DNA of 64,000 nt from Alitta virens (taxonomy: Eukaryota > Annelida > Polychaeta > Phyllodocida > Nereididae), in NCBI GenBank assembly GCA_932294295.1, contig OW028579.1, positions 9,732,370 through 9,796,369 of the forward strand, given 5' to 3'. The notes under the pieces are model-generated. The model was not told the DNA's origin. It searched no databases and saw only the letters and a program-made list of their open reading frames with translations. Numbering within the stretch: position 1 is the stretch's first letter; every line of letters begins with the position of its first letter. Shown here in pieces: positions 8,620 through 21,407 of the stretch. The position numbers and the translations under genes were made by a program.

Positions 8620-11600
8620 GGCCTGTGAGTCTGGCATCTCACTGCTAATTGCACTTCCTACATTTTTGTGTACTCTTGATAATTTAACTGTGCCACGTCG
8701 TTCCCTGACGCTACTATTGACTATTTCACTTCGGTGTTGCATTGTTGTCGTTTGTTTTCTTGTCAGCATCCTGGCTCTCTGCAACGGCCTTGACCCCGCT
8801 ACGCACGAGTGCCCCACGTGGCTATCATAATGCACGCTTCATCCTCTGCCTCTCATTGGCTGTGCTAAGTGGACCTAACTTACTACATCATCGGCGCGGC
8901 CTGTGAGTCTGGCATCTCACTGCTAATTGCACTTCCTACATTTTTGTGTACTCTTGATAATTTAACTGTGCCACGTCGTTCCCTGACGCTACTATAGAGT
9001 ATTTCACTTCGGTGTTGCTTTGTTGTCGTTTGTTTTCTTGTCAGCATCCTGGCTCTCTGCAACGGCCTTGACCCCGCTACGCACGAGTGCCCCACGTGGC
9101 TATCATAATGCACGCTTCATCCTCTGCCACTCATTGGCTGTGCTAAGTTGGCCTAACTTACTACTTCATCGGCGCGGCCTGTGAGTCTGGCATCTCACTG
9201 CTAAGTGCACTTCCTACATGGCTGTGTACTCTTGATAATTTAACTGTGCCACGTCGTTCCCTGACGCTACTATAGACTATTTCACTTCGGTGTTGCTTTG
9301 TTGTCGTTTGTTTTCTTGTCAGCATTCTGGCTCTCTGCAACGGCCTTGACCCCGCTACGCACGAGTGCCCCACGTGGCTATCATAATGCACGCTTCGTTC
9401 TCTGTCTCTCATTGGCTGTGCTAAGTGGACCTAACTTACTACTTCATCGGCGCGGCCTGTGAGTCTGGCATCTCACTGCTAAGTGCACTTCCTACATGGC
9501 TGTATACTCTTGATAATTTAACTGTGCCACGTCGTTCCCTGACGCTACTTTAGACTATTTCACTTCGGTGTTGCATTGTTGTCGTTTGTTTTCTTGTCAG
9601 CATCCTGGCTCTCTGCAACGGCCTTGACCCCGCTACGCACGAGTGCCCCACGTGGCTATCATAATTCACGCTTCGTCCCCTGCCTCTCATTGGCTGTGCT
9701 AAGTGGACCTAACTTACTACATCATCGGCGCGGCCTGTGAGGCTGGCATCTCACTGCTAATTGCACTTCCTACATTTTTGTGTACTCTTGATAATTTAAC
9801 TGTGTCACGTCGTTCCCTGACGCTACTATAGAGTATTTCACTTCGGTGTTGCGTTGTTGTCGTTTGTTTTCTTGTCAGCATCCGGGCTCTCTGCAACGGC
9901 CTTGACCCCGCTACGCACGAGTGCCCCACGTGGCTATCATAATGCACGCTTCATCCTCTGCCACTCATTGGCTGTGCTAAGTTGGCCTAACTTACTACTT
10001 CATCGGCGCGGCCTGTGAGTCTGGCATCTCACTGCAAAGTGCACTTCCTACATGGCTGTGTACTCTTGATAATTTAACTGTGCCACGTCGTTCCCTGACG
10101 CAACTATTGACTATTTCACTTCGGTGTTGCATTGTTGTCGTTTGTTTTCTTGTCAGCATCCTGGCTCTCTGCAAAGGCCTTGACCCCGCTACGCACGAGT
10201 GCCCCACGTGGCTATCATAATGCACGCTTCGTTCTCTGTCTCTCATTGGCTGTGCTAAGTGGACCTAACTTACTACTTCATCGGCGCGGCCTGTGAGTCT
10301 GGCATCTCACTGCTAAGTGCACTTCCTACATGGCTGTGTACTCTTGATAATTTAACTGTGCCACGTCGTTCCCTGACGCTACTTTAGACTATTTCACTTC
10401 GGTGTTGCATTGTTGTCGTTTGTTTTCTTGTCAGCATCCTGGCTCTCTGCAACGGCCTTGACCCCGCTACGCACGAGTGCCCCACGTGGCTATCATAATT
10501 CACGCTTCGTCCCCTGCCTCTCATTGGCTGTGCTAAGTGGACCTAACTTACTACATCATCGGCGCGGCCTGTGAGGCTGGCATCTCACTGCTAATTGCAC
10601 TTCCTACATTTTTGTGTACTCTTGATAATTTAACTGTGTCACGTCGTTCCCTGACGCTACTATAGAGTATTTCACTTCGGTGTTGCGTTGTTGTCGTTTG
10701 TTTTCTTGTCAGCATCCGGGCTGTCTGCAACGGCCTTGACCCCGCTAAGCACGAGTGCCCCACGTGGCTATCATAATGCACGCTTCATCCTCTGCCACTC
10801 ATTGGCTGTGCTAAGTTGGCCTAACTTACTACTTCATCGGCGCGGCCTGTGAGTCTGGCATCTCACTGCAAAGTGCACTTCCTACATGGCTGTGTACTCT
10901 TGATAATTTAACTGTGCCACGTCGTTCCCTGACGCTACTATAGACTATTTCACTTCGGTGTTGCATTGTTGTCGTTTGTTTTCTTGTCAGCATCCTGGCT
11001 CTCTGCAAAGGCCTTGACCCCGCTACGCACGAGTGCCCCACGTGGCTATCATAATGCACGCTTCGTCCTCTGCCTCTCATTGGCTGTGCTAAGTGTACTC
11101 AACTTACTACTTCATCGGCGCGGCCTGTGAGTCTGGCATCTCACTGCTAATTGCACTTCCTACATTTTTGTGTACTCTTGATAATTTAACTGTGCCACGT
11201 CGTTCCCTGACGCTACTATTGACTATTTCACTTCGGTGTTGCATTGTTGTCGTTTGTTTTCTTGTCAGCATCCTGGCACTCTGCAATGGCCTTGACCCCG
11301 CTACGCACGAGTGCCCCACGTGGCTATCATTATGCACGCTTCATCCTCTGCCTCTCATTGGCTGTGCTAAGTGGACCTAACTTACTACATCATCGGCGCG
11401 GCCTGTGAGTCTGGCATCTCACTGCTAATTGCACTTCCTACATTTTTGTGTACTCTTGATAATTTAACTGTGCCACGTCGTTCCCTGACGCTACTATAGA
11501 GTATTTCACTTCGGTGTTGCATTGTTGTCGTTTGTTTTCTTGTCAGCATCCTGGCTCTCTGCAACGGCCTTGACCCCGCTACGCACGAGTGCCCCACGTG

Positions 11601-12511
11601 GCTATCATAATGCACGCTTCGTTCTCTGTCTCTCATTGGCTGTGCTAAGTGGACCTAACTTACTACTTCATCGGCGCGGCCTGTGAGTCTGGCATCTCAC
11701 TGCTAAGTGCACTTCCTACATGGCTGTGTACTCTTGATAATTTAACTGTGCCACGTCTTTCCAATAGGCTATTATAGAGTATTTCACTTCGGTGTTGCGT
11801 TGTTGTCGTTAGTTTTCTTGTCAGCATGCTGGCCCTCTACAGCGGCCTTGACCCCGCTACGCACGAGTGCCCCACGTGGCTATCATTATGCACGCTTTAT
11901 CCTCTGCCTCTCATTGGCTGTGCTAAGTGGACCTAACTTACTACATCATCGGCGCGGCCTGTGAGTCTGGCATCTCACTGCTAATTGCACTTCCTACATT
12001 TTTGTGTACTCTTGATAATTTAACTGTGCCACGTCGTTCCCTGACGCTACTATAGAGTATTTCACTTCGGTGTTGCTTTGTTGTCGTTTGTTTTTTTGTC
12101 AGCATCCTGGCCCTCTACAGCGGCCTTGACCCCGCTACGCACGAGTGCCCCACGTGGCTATCATAATGCACGCTTCGTTCTCTGCCTCTCATTGGCTGTG
12201 CTAAGTGTACCTAACTTACTACTTCATCGGCGCGGCCTGTGAGTCTGGCATCTCACTGCTAATTGCACTTCCTACATTTTTGTGTACTCTTGATAATTTA
12301 ACTGTGCCACGTCGTTCCCTGACGCTACTATTGACTATTTCACTTCGGTGTTGCATTGTTGTCGTTTGTTTTCTTGTCAGCATCCTGGCTCTCTGCAACG
12401 GCCTTGACCCCGCTACGCACGAGTGCCCCACGTGGCTATCATAATGCACGCTTCATCCTCTGCCTCTCATTGGCTGTGCTAAGTGGACCTAACTTACTAC
12501 ATCATCGGCGC

Positions 12512-12789
12512 GGCCTGTGAGTCTGGCATCTCACTGCTAATTGCACTTCCTACATTTTTGTGTACTCTTGATAATTTAACTGTGCCACGTCGTTCCCTGA
12601 CGCTACTATAGAGTATTTCACTTCGGTGTTGCTTTGTTGTCGTTTGTTTTCTTGTCAGCATCCGGGCTGTCTGCAACGGCCTTGACCCCGCTAAGCACGA
12701 GTGCCCCACGTGGCTATCATAATGCACGCTTCATCCTCTGCCACTCATTGGCTGTGCTAAGTTGGCCTAACTTACTACTTCATCGGCGC
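12512..12789 (+). repeat. Hybrid monomer 46 (D 5' end, G 3' end)
   Basis: It begins as D (gtgagtctgg, gtgccacg, tatagag, gctttg) after an A2, but ends as G (catccgggctgtctg, gctaagc) and is followed by H. The switch lies between about 12585 and 12663. The expected D-E-F-G is reduced to one monomer, an 834-bp deletion. Confidence 0.8.
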
Positions 12790-13067
12790 GGCCTGTGAGT
12801 CTGGCATCTCACTGCAAAGTGCACTTCCTACATGGCTGTGTACTCTTGATAATTTAACTGTGCCACGTCGTTCCCTGACGCTACTATAGACTATTTCACT
12901 TCGGTGTTGCATTGTTGTCGTTTGTTTTCTTGTCAGCATCCTGGCTCTCTGCAAAGGCCTTGACCCCGCTACGCACGAGTGCCCCACGTGGCTATCATAA
13001 TGCACGCTTCGTCCTCTGCCTCTCATTGGCTGTGCTAAGTGTACTCAACTTACTACTTCATCGGCGC

Positions 13068-13345
13068 GGCCTGTGAGTCTGGCATCTCACTGCTAATTGC
13101 ACTTCCTACATTTTTGTGTACTCTTGATAATTTAACTGTGCCACGTCGTTCCCTGACGCTACTATTGACTATTTCACTTCGGTGTTGCATTGTTGTCGTT
13201 TGTTTTCTTGTCAGCATCCTGGCACTCTGCAATGGCCTTGACCCCGCTACGCACGAGTGCCCCACGTGGCTATCATTATGCACGCTTCATCCTCTGCCTC
13301 TCATTGGCTGTGCTAAGTGTACCTAACTTACTAATTCATCGGCGC
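13068..13345 (+). repeat. Hybrid monomer 48 (I with C' 3' linker)
   Basis: It is class I through cattatgcacgcttcatcc, but its last about 40 bases are gtgtaccta-ctaattcatc, the linker of C'. An A monomer follows directly. This fits a crossover in the last 50 bases that removed one C' monomer. Confidence 0.78.
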
Positions 13346-16300
13346 GGCCTGTGAGTCTGGCATCTCACTGCTAATTGCACTTCCTACATTTTTGTGTACT
13401 CTTGATAATTTAACTGTGCCACGTCGTTCCCTGACGCTACTATTGACTATTTCACTTCGGTGTTGCATTGTTGTCGTTTGTTTTCTTGTCAGCATCCTGG
13501 CTCTCTGCAACGGCCTTGACCCCGCTACGCACGAGTGCCCCACGTGGCTATCATAATGCACGCTTCGTTCTCTGTCTCTCATTGGCTGTGCTAAGTGGAC
13601 CTAACTTACTACTTCATCGGCGCGGCCTGTGAGTCTGGCATCTCACTGCTAAGTGCACTTCCTACATGGCTGTGTACTCTTGATAATTTAACTGTGCCAC
13701 GTCTTTCCAATAGGCTATTATAGAGTATTTCACTTCGGTGTTGCGTTGTTGTCGTTAGTTTTCTTGTCAGCATGCTGGCCCTCTACAGCGGCCTTGACCC
13801 CGCTACGCACGAGTGCCCCACGTGGCTATCATTATGCACGCTTTATCCTCTGCCTCTCATTGGCTGTGCTAAGTGGACCTAACTTACTACATCATCGGCG
13901 CGGCCTGTGAGTCTGGCATCTCACTGCTAATTGCACTTCCTACATTTTTGTGTACTCTTGATAATTTAACTGTGCCACGTCGTTCCCTGACGCTACTATA
14001 GAGTATTTCACTTCGGTGTTGCTTTGTTGTCGTTTGTTTTCTTGTCAGCATCCTGGCCCTCTACAGCGGCCTTGACCCCGCTACGCACGAGTGCCCCACG
14101 TGGCTATCATAATGCACGCTTCGTTCTCTGCCTCTCATTGGCTGTGCTAAGTGTACCTAACTTACTACTTCATCGGCGCGGCCTGTGAGTCTGGCATCTC
14201 ACTGCTAATTGCACTTCCTACATTTTTGTGTACTCTTGATAATTTAACTGTGCCACGTCGTTCCCTGACGCTACTATTGACTATTTCACTTCGGTGTTGC
14301 ATTGTTGTCGTTTGTTTTCTTGTCAGCATCCTGGCTCTCTGCAACGGCCTTGACCCCGCTACGCACGAGTGCCCCACGTGGCTATCATAATGCACGCTTC
14401 GTTCTCTGTCTCTCATTGGCTGTGCTAAGTGGACCTAACTTACTACTTCATCGGCGCGGCCTGTGAGTCTGGCATCTCACTGCTAAGTGCACTTCCTACA
14501 TGGCTGTGTACTCTTGATAATTTAACTGTGCCACGTCTTTCCAATAGGCTATTATAGAGTATTTCACTTCGGTGTTGCGTTGTTGTCGTTAGTTTTCTTG
14601 TCAGCATGCTGGCCCTCTACAGCGGCCTTGACCCCGCTACGCACGAGTGCCCCACGTGGCTATCATTATGCACGCTTTATCCTCTGCCTCTCATTGGCTG
14701 TGCTAAGTGGACCTAACTTACTACATCATCGGCGCGGCCTGTGAGTCTGGCATCTCACTGCTAATTGCACTTCCTACATTTTTGTGTACTCTTGATAATT
14801 TAACTGTGCCACGTCGTTCCCTGACGCTACTATAGAGTATTTCACTTCGGTGTTGCTTTGTTGTCGTTTGTTTTTTTGTCAGCATCCTGGCCCTCTACAG
14901 CGGCCTTGACCCCGCTACGCACGAGTGCCCCACGTGGCTATCATAATGCACGCTTCGTTCTCTGCCTCTCATTGGCTGTGCTAAGTGTACCTAACTTACT
15001 ACTTCATCGGCGCGGCCTGTGAGTCTGGCATCTCACTGCTAATTGCACTTCCTACATTTTTGTGTACTCTTGATAATTTAACTGTGCCACGTCGTTCCCT
15101 GACGCTACTATTGACTATTTCACTTCGGTGTTGCATTGTTGTCGTTTGTTTTCTTGTCAGCATCCTGGCTCTCTGCAACGGCCTTGACCCCGCTACGCAC
15201 GAGTGCCCCACGTGGCTATCATAATGCACGCTTCATCCTCTGCCTCTCATTGGCTGTGCTAAGTGGACCTAACTTACTACATCATCGGCGCGGCCTGTGA
15301 GTCTGGCATCTCACTGCTAATTGCACTTCCTACATTTTTGTGTACTCTTGATAATTTAACTGTGCCACGTCGTTCCCTGACGCTACTATAGAGTATTTCA
15401 CTTCGGTGTTGCTTTGTTGTCGTTTGTTTTCTTGTCAGCATCCTGGCTCTCTGCAACGGCCTTGACCCCGCTACGCTCGAGTGCCCCACGTGGCTATCAT
15501 AATGCACGCTTCATCCTCTGCCACTCATTGGCTGTGCTAAGTTGGCCTAACTTACTACTTCATCGGCGCGGCCTGTGAGTCTGGCATCTCACTGCTAAGT
15601 GCACTTCCTACATGGCTGTGTACTCTTGATAATTTAACTGTGCCACGTCGTTCCCTGACGCTACTATAGACTATTTCACTTCGGTGTTGCATTGTTGTCG
15701 TTTGTTTTCTTGTCAGCATTCTGGCTCTCTGCAACGGCCTTGACCCCGCTACGCACGAGTGCCCCACGTGGCTATCATAATGCACGCTTCGTTCTCTGTC
15801 TCTCATTGGCTGTGCTAAGTGGACCTAACTTACTACTTCATCGGCGCGGCCTGTGAGTCTGGCATCTCACTGCTAAGTGCACTTCCTACATGGCTGTATA
15901 CTCTTGATAATTTAACTGTGCCACGTCGTTCCCTGACGCTACTTTAGACTATTTCACTTCGGTGTTGCATTGTTGTCGTTTGTTTTCTTGTCAGCATCCT
16001 GGCTCTCTGCAACGGCCTTGACCCCGCTACGCACGAGTGCCCCACGTGGCTATCATAATTCACGCTTCGTCCCCTGCCTCTCATTGGCTGTGCTAAGTGG
16101 ACCTAACTTACTACATCATCGGCGCGGCCTGTGAGGCTGGCATCTCACTGCTAATTGCACTTCCTACATTTTTGTGTACTCTTGATAATTTAACTGTGTC
16201 ACGTCGTTCCCTGACGCTACTATAGAGTATTTCACTTCGGTGTTGCGTTGTTGTCGTTTGTTTTCTTGTCAGCATCCGGGCTCTCTGCAACGGCCTTGAC

Positions 16301-16403
16301 CCCGCTACGCACGAGTGCCCCACGTGGCTATCATAATGCACGCTTCATCCTCTGCCACTCATTGGCTGTGCTAAGTTGGCCTAACTTACTACTTCATCGG
16401 CGC
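13346..16403 (+). repeat. A-B-C-A-B-C-A2-D-E-F-G block (monomers 49-59)
   Basis: This has the same order as the second half of the 31-mer but with two trimers instead of three. Monomer 56 has a private gctacgctcgag (others gctacgcacgag) and monomer 57 has gcattg where class E usually has gctttg. Confidence 0.82.
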
Positions 16404-16681
16404 GGCCTGTGAGTCTGGCATCTCACTGCAAAGTGCACTTCCTACATGGCTGTGTACTCTTGATAATTTAACTGTGTCACGTCGTTCCCTGACGCTACTA
16501 TAGAGTATTTCACTTCGGTGTTGCGTTGTTGTCGTTTGTTTTCTTGTCAGCATCCGGGCTGTCTGCAACGGCCTTGACCCCGCTAAGCACGAGTGCCCCA
16601 CGTGGCTATCATAATGCACGCTTCATCCTCTGCCACTCATTGGCTGTGCTAAGTTGGCCTAACTTACTACTTCATCGGCGC
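16404..16681 (+). repeat. Hybrid monomer 60 (H 5' end, G 3' end)
   Basis: It begins ctgcaaagtgc and acatggctgtg as in H, then has gtgtcacg, gcgttg, catccgggctgtctg and gctaagc as in G. The switch lies between about 16453 and 16476. It follows a normal G, so the product is G followed by H/G. Confidence 0.82.
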
Positions 16682-16959
16682 GGCCTGTGAGTCTGGCATC
16701 TCACTGCAAAGTGCACTTCCTACATGGCTGTGTACTCTTGATAATTTAACTGTGCCACGTCGTTCCCTGACGCTACTATAGAGTATTTCACTTCGGTGTT
16801 GCTTTGTTGTCGTTTGTTTTCTTGTCAGCATCCTGGCCCTCTACAGCGGCCTTGACCCCGCTACGCACGAGTGCCCCACGTGGCTATCATAATGCACGCT
16901 TCGTTCTCTGCCTCTCATTGGCTGTGCTAAGTGTACCTAACTTACTACTTCATCGGCGC
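16682..16959 (+). repeat. Hybrid monomer 61 (H 5' end, C 3' end)
   Basis: It begins as H (ctgcaaagtgc, acatggctgtg) and continues as C (tatagag, gctttg, ggccctctacagcgg, cgttctctgcctc, gtgtaccta). The switch lies between about 16731 and 16780. It sits beside hybrid 60, so two crossovers left scars in adjacent monomers. Confidence 0.82.
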
Positions 16960-19900
16960 GGCCTGTGAGTCTGGCATCTCACTGCTAATTGCACTTCCTA
17001 CATTTTTGTGTACTCTTGATAATTTAACTGTGCCACGTCGTTCCCTGACGCTACTATTGACTATTTCACTTCGGTGTTGCATTGTTGTCGTTTGTTTTCT
17101 TGTCAGCATCCTGGCTCTCTGCAACGGCCTTGACCGCGCTACGCACGAGTGCCCCACGTGGCTATCATAATGCACGCTTCATCCCCTGCCTCTCATTGGC
17201 TGTGCTAAGTGGACCTAACTTACTACATCATCGGCGCGGCCTGTGAGTCTGGCATCTCACTGCTAATTGCACTTCCTACATTTTTGTGTACTCTTGATAA
17301 TTTAACTGTGCCACGTCGTTCCCTGACGCTACTATTGACTATTTCACTTCGGTGTTGCATTGTTGTCGTTTGTTTTCTTGTCAGCATCCTGGCACTCTGC
17401 AATGGCCTTGACCCCGCTACGCACGAGTGCCCCACGTGGCTATCATTATGCACGCTTCATCCTCTGCCTCTCATTGGCTGTGCTAAGTGGACCTAACTTA
17501 CTACATCATCGGCGCGGCCTGTGAGTCTGGCATCTCACTGCTAATTGCACTTCCTACATTTTTGTGTACTCTTGATAATTTAACTGTGCCACGTCGTTCC
17601 CTGACGCTACTATTGACTATTTCACTTCGGTGTTGCATTGTTGTCGTTTGTTTTCTTGTCAGCATCCTGGCTCTCTGCAACGGCCTTGACCCCGCTACGC
17701 ACGAGTGCCCCACGTGGCTATCATAATGCACGCTTCGTTCTCTGTCTCTCATTGGCTGTGCTAAGTGGACCTAACTTACTACATCATCGGCGCGGCCTGT
17801 GAGTCTGGCATCTCACTGCTAAGTGCACTTCCTACATGGCTGTGTACTCTTGATAATTTAACTGTGCCACGTCTTTCCAATAGGCTATTATAGAGTATTT
17901 CACTTCGGTGTTGCGTTGTTGTCGTTAGTTTTCTTGTCAGCATGCTGGCCCTCTACAGCGGCCTTGACCCCGCTACGCACGAGTGCCCCACGTGGCTATC
18001 ATTATGCACGCTTTATCCTCTGCCTCTCATTGGCTGTGCTAAGTGGACCTAACTTACTACATCATCGGCGCGGCCTGTGAGTCTGGCATCTCACTGCTTA
18101 TTGCACTTCCTACATTTTTGTGTACTCTTGATAATTTAACTGTGCCACGTCGTTCCCTGACGCTACTATAGAGTATTTCACTTCGGTGTTGCTTTGTTGT
18201 CGTTTGTTTTCTTGTCAGCATCCTGGCCCTCTACAGCGGCCTTGACCCCGCAACGCACGAGTGCCCCACGTGGCTATCATAATGCACGCTTCGTTCTCTG
18301 CCTCTCATTGGCTGTGCTAAGTGTACCTAACTTACTACTTCATCGGCGCGGCCTGTGAGTCTGGCATCTCACTGCTAATTGCACTTCCTACATTTTTGTG
18401 TACTCTTGATAATTTAACTGTGCCACGTCGTTCCCTGACGCTACTATTGACTATTTCACTTCGGTGTTGCATTGTTGTCGTTTGTTTTCTTGTCAGCATC
18501 CTGGCTCTCTGCAACGGCCTTGACCGCGCTACGCACGAGTGCCCCACGTGGCTATCATAATGCACGCTTCATCCCCTGCCTCTCATTGGCTGTGCTAAGT
18601 GGACCTAACTTACTACATCATCGGCGCGGCCTGTGAGTCTGGCATCTCACTGCTAATTGCACTTCCTACATTTTTGTGTACTCTTGATAATTTAACTGTG
18701 CCACGTCGTTCCCTGACGCTACTATAGAGTATTTCACTTCGGTGTTGCTTTGTTGTCGTTTGTTTTCTTGTCAGCATCCGGGCTCTCTGCAACGGCCTTG
18801 ACCCCGCTACGCACGAGTGCCCCACGTGGCTATCATAATGCACGCTTGATCCTCTGCCACTCATTGGCTGTGCAAAGTTGGCCTAACTTACTACTTCATC
18901 GGCGCGGCCTGTGAGTCTGGCATCTCACTGCAAAGTGCACTTCCTACATGGCTGTGTACTCTTGATAATTTAACTGTGCCACGTCGTTCCATGACGCTAC
19001 TATAGACTATTTCACTTCGGTGTTGCATTGTTGTCGTTTGTTTTCTTGTCAGCATCCTGGCTCTCTGCAAAGGCCTTGACCCCGCTACGCACGAGTGCCC
19101 CACGTGGCTATCATAATGCACGCTTCGTTCTCTGTCTCTCATTGGCTGTGCTAAGTGGACCTAACTTACTACTTCATCGGCGCGGCCTGTGAGTCTGGCA
19201 TCTCACTGCTAAGTGCACTTCCTACATGGCTGTGTACTCTTGATAATTTAACTGTGCCACGTCGTTCCCTGACGCTACTTTAGACTATTTCACTTCGGTG
19301 TTGCATTGTTGTCGTTTGTTTTCTTGTCAGCATCCTGGCTCTCTGCAACGGCCTTGACCCCGCTACGCACGAGTGCCCCACGTGGCTATCATAATTCACG
19401 CTTCGTCCCCTGCCTCTCATTGGCTGTGCTAAGTGGACCTAACTTACTACATCATCGGCGCGGCCTGTGAGGCTGGCATCTCACTGCTAATTGCACTTCC
19501 TACATTTTTGTGTACTCTTGATAATTTAACTGTGTCACGTCGTTCCCTGACGCTACTATAGAGTATTTCACTTCGGTGTTGCGTTGTTGTCGTTTGTTTT
19601 CTTGTCAGCATCCGGGCTGTCTGCAACGGCCTTGACCCCGCTAAGCACGAGTGCCCCACGTGGCTATCATAATGCACGCTTCATCCTCTGCCACTCATTG
19701 GCTGTGCTAAGTTGGCCTAACTTACTACTTCATCGGCGCGGCCTGTGAGTCTGGCATCTCACTGCAAAGTGCACTTCCTACATGGCTGTGTACTCTTGAT
19801 AATTTAACTGTGCCACGTCGTTCCCTGACGCTACTATAGACTATTTCACTTCGGTGTTGCATTGTTGTCGTTTGTTTTCTTGTCAGCATCCTGGCTCTCT

Positions 19901-21407
19901 GCAAAGGCCTTGACCCCGCTACGCACGAGTGCCCCACGTGGCTATCATAATGCACGCTTCGTCCTCTGCCTCTCATTGGCTGTGCTAAGTGTACTCAACT
20001 TACTACTTCATCGGCGCGGCCTGTGAGTCTGGCATCTCACTGCTAATTGCACTTCCTACATTTTTGTGTACTCTTGATAATTTAACTGTGCCACGTCGTT
20101 CCCTGACGCTACTATTGACTATTTCACTTCGGTGTTGCATTGTTGTCGTTTGTTTTCTTGTCAGCATCCTGGCTCTCTGCAACGGCCTTGACCCCGCTAC
20201 GCACGAGTGCCCCACGTGGCTATCATAATGCACGCTTCATCCTCTGCCTCTCATTGGCTGTGCTAAGTGGACCTAACTTACTACATCATCGGCGCGGCCT
20301 GTGAGTCTGGCATCTCACTGCTAATTGCACTTCCTACATTTTTGTGTACTCTTGATAATTTAACTGTGCCACGTCGTTCCCTGACGCTACTATAGAGTAT
20401 TTCACTTCGGTGTTGCTTTGTTGTCGTTTGTTTTCTTGTCAGCATCCTGGCTCTCTGCAACGGCCTTGACCCCGCTACGCACGAGTGCCCCACGTGGCTA
20501 TCATAATGCACGCTTCATCCTCTGCCACTCATTGGCTGTGCTAAGTTGGCCTAACTTACTACTTCATCGGCGCGGCCTGTGAGTCTGGCATCTCACTGCT
20601 AAGTGCACTTCCTACATGGCTGTGTACTCTTGATAATTTAACTGTGCCACGTCGTTCCCTGACGCTACTATAGACTATTTCACTTCGGTGTTGCTTTGTT
20701 GTCGTTTGTTTTCTTGTCAGCATCCGGGCTCTCTGCAACGGCCTTGACCCCGCTACGCACGAGTGCCCCACGTGGCTATCATAATGCACGCTTCGTTCTC
20801 TGTCTCTCATTGGCTGTGCTAAGTGGACCTAACTTACTACTTCATCGGCGCGGCCTGTGAGTCTGGCATCTCACTGCTAAGTGCACTTCCTACATGGCTG
20901 TATACTCTTGATAATTTAACTGTGCCACGTCGTTCCCTGACGCTACTTTAGACTATTTCACTTCGGTGTTGCTTTGTTGTCGTTTGTTTTCTTGTCAGCA
21001 TCCTGGCTCTCTGCAACGGCCTTGACCCCGCTACGCACGAGTGCCCCACGTGGCTATCATAATTCACGCTTCGTCCCCTGCCTCTCATTGGCTGTGCTAA
21101 GTGGACCTAACTTACTACATCATCGGCGCGGCCTGTGAGGCTGGCATCTCACTGCTAATTGCACTTCCTACATTTTTGTGTACTCTTGATAATTTAACTG
21201 TGCCACGTCGTTCCCTGACGCTATTATTGACTATTTCACTTCGGTGTTGCATTGTTGTCGTTTGTTTTCTTGTCAGCATCCTGGCACTCTGCAATGGCCT
21301 TGACCCCGCTACGCACGAGTGCCCCACGTGGCTATCATAATGCACGCTTCATCCTCTGCCTCTCATTGGCTGTGCTAAGTGGACCTAACTTACTACATCA
21401 TCGGCGC
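16960..21407 (+). repeat. Rearranged region (monomers 62-77)
   Basis: The order is A(gaccgcg)-I-A-B-C-A(gaccgcg)-D-H-F2-G-H-A2-D-E-F-(G/I hybrid). The stretch I-A-B-C-A(gaccgcg)-D at 17238-18905, with the private cactgcttattgc in its C monomer (66), recurs at 59493-61160. Monomer 68 has several private changes (cttgatcc, gtgcaaagttgg). Confidence 0.78.
21130..21407 (+). repeat. Hybrid monomer 77 (G 5' end, I 3' end)
   Basis: It starts gtgaggctgg as G but is otherwise I-like (tattgac, gcattg, ctggcactctgcaatgg), with an A-like cataatgcac and a private cgctattattgac. It directly follows F and skips H. A C' follows, as in the regular I-C' order. Confidence 0.75.

Larger units (their letters stand above)
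2504..11121 (+). repeat. Complete 31-monomer higher-order repeat (monomers 10-40)
   Basis: The order is I-J-A-B-C-A-D'-E'-F-G'-H, then I-C'-A-B-C-A-B-C-A-B-C-A2-D-E-F-G-H2-F2-G-H, 8,618 bp in all. The next I at 11122 restarts the series. The same order is found at 47540 onward (offset 45,036 bp, or 162 monomers), and 25 consecutive monomers of it (16-40) recur at 24466-31415. The second half is built round three A-B-C trimers. Exact copy identity needs an alignment. Confidence 0.88.
11122..13345 (+). repeat. Collapsed higher-order unit (monomers 41-48)
   Basis: The order is I-J-B-C-A2-(D/G hybrid)-H-(I with C' linker). Relative to the 31-mer it lacks A after J, has lost part of the D-to-G series by a D/G fusion, and has lost C' through monomer 48. 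Each loss is in whole monomers. Confidence 0.8.
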
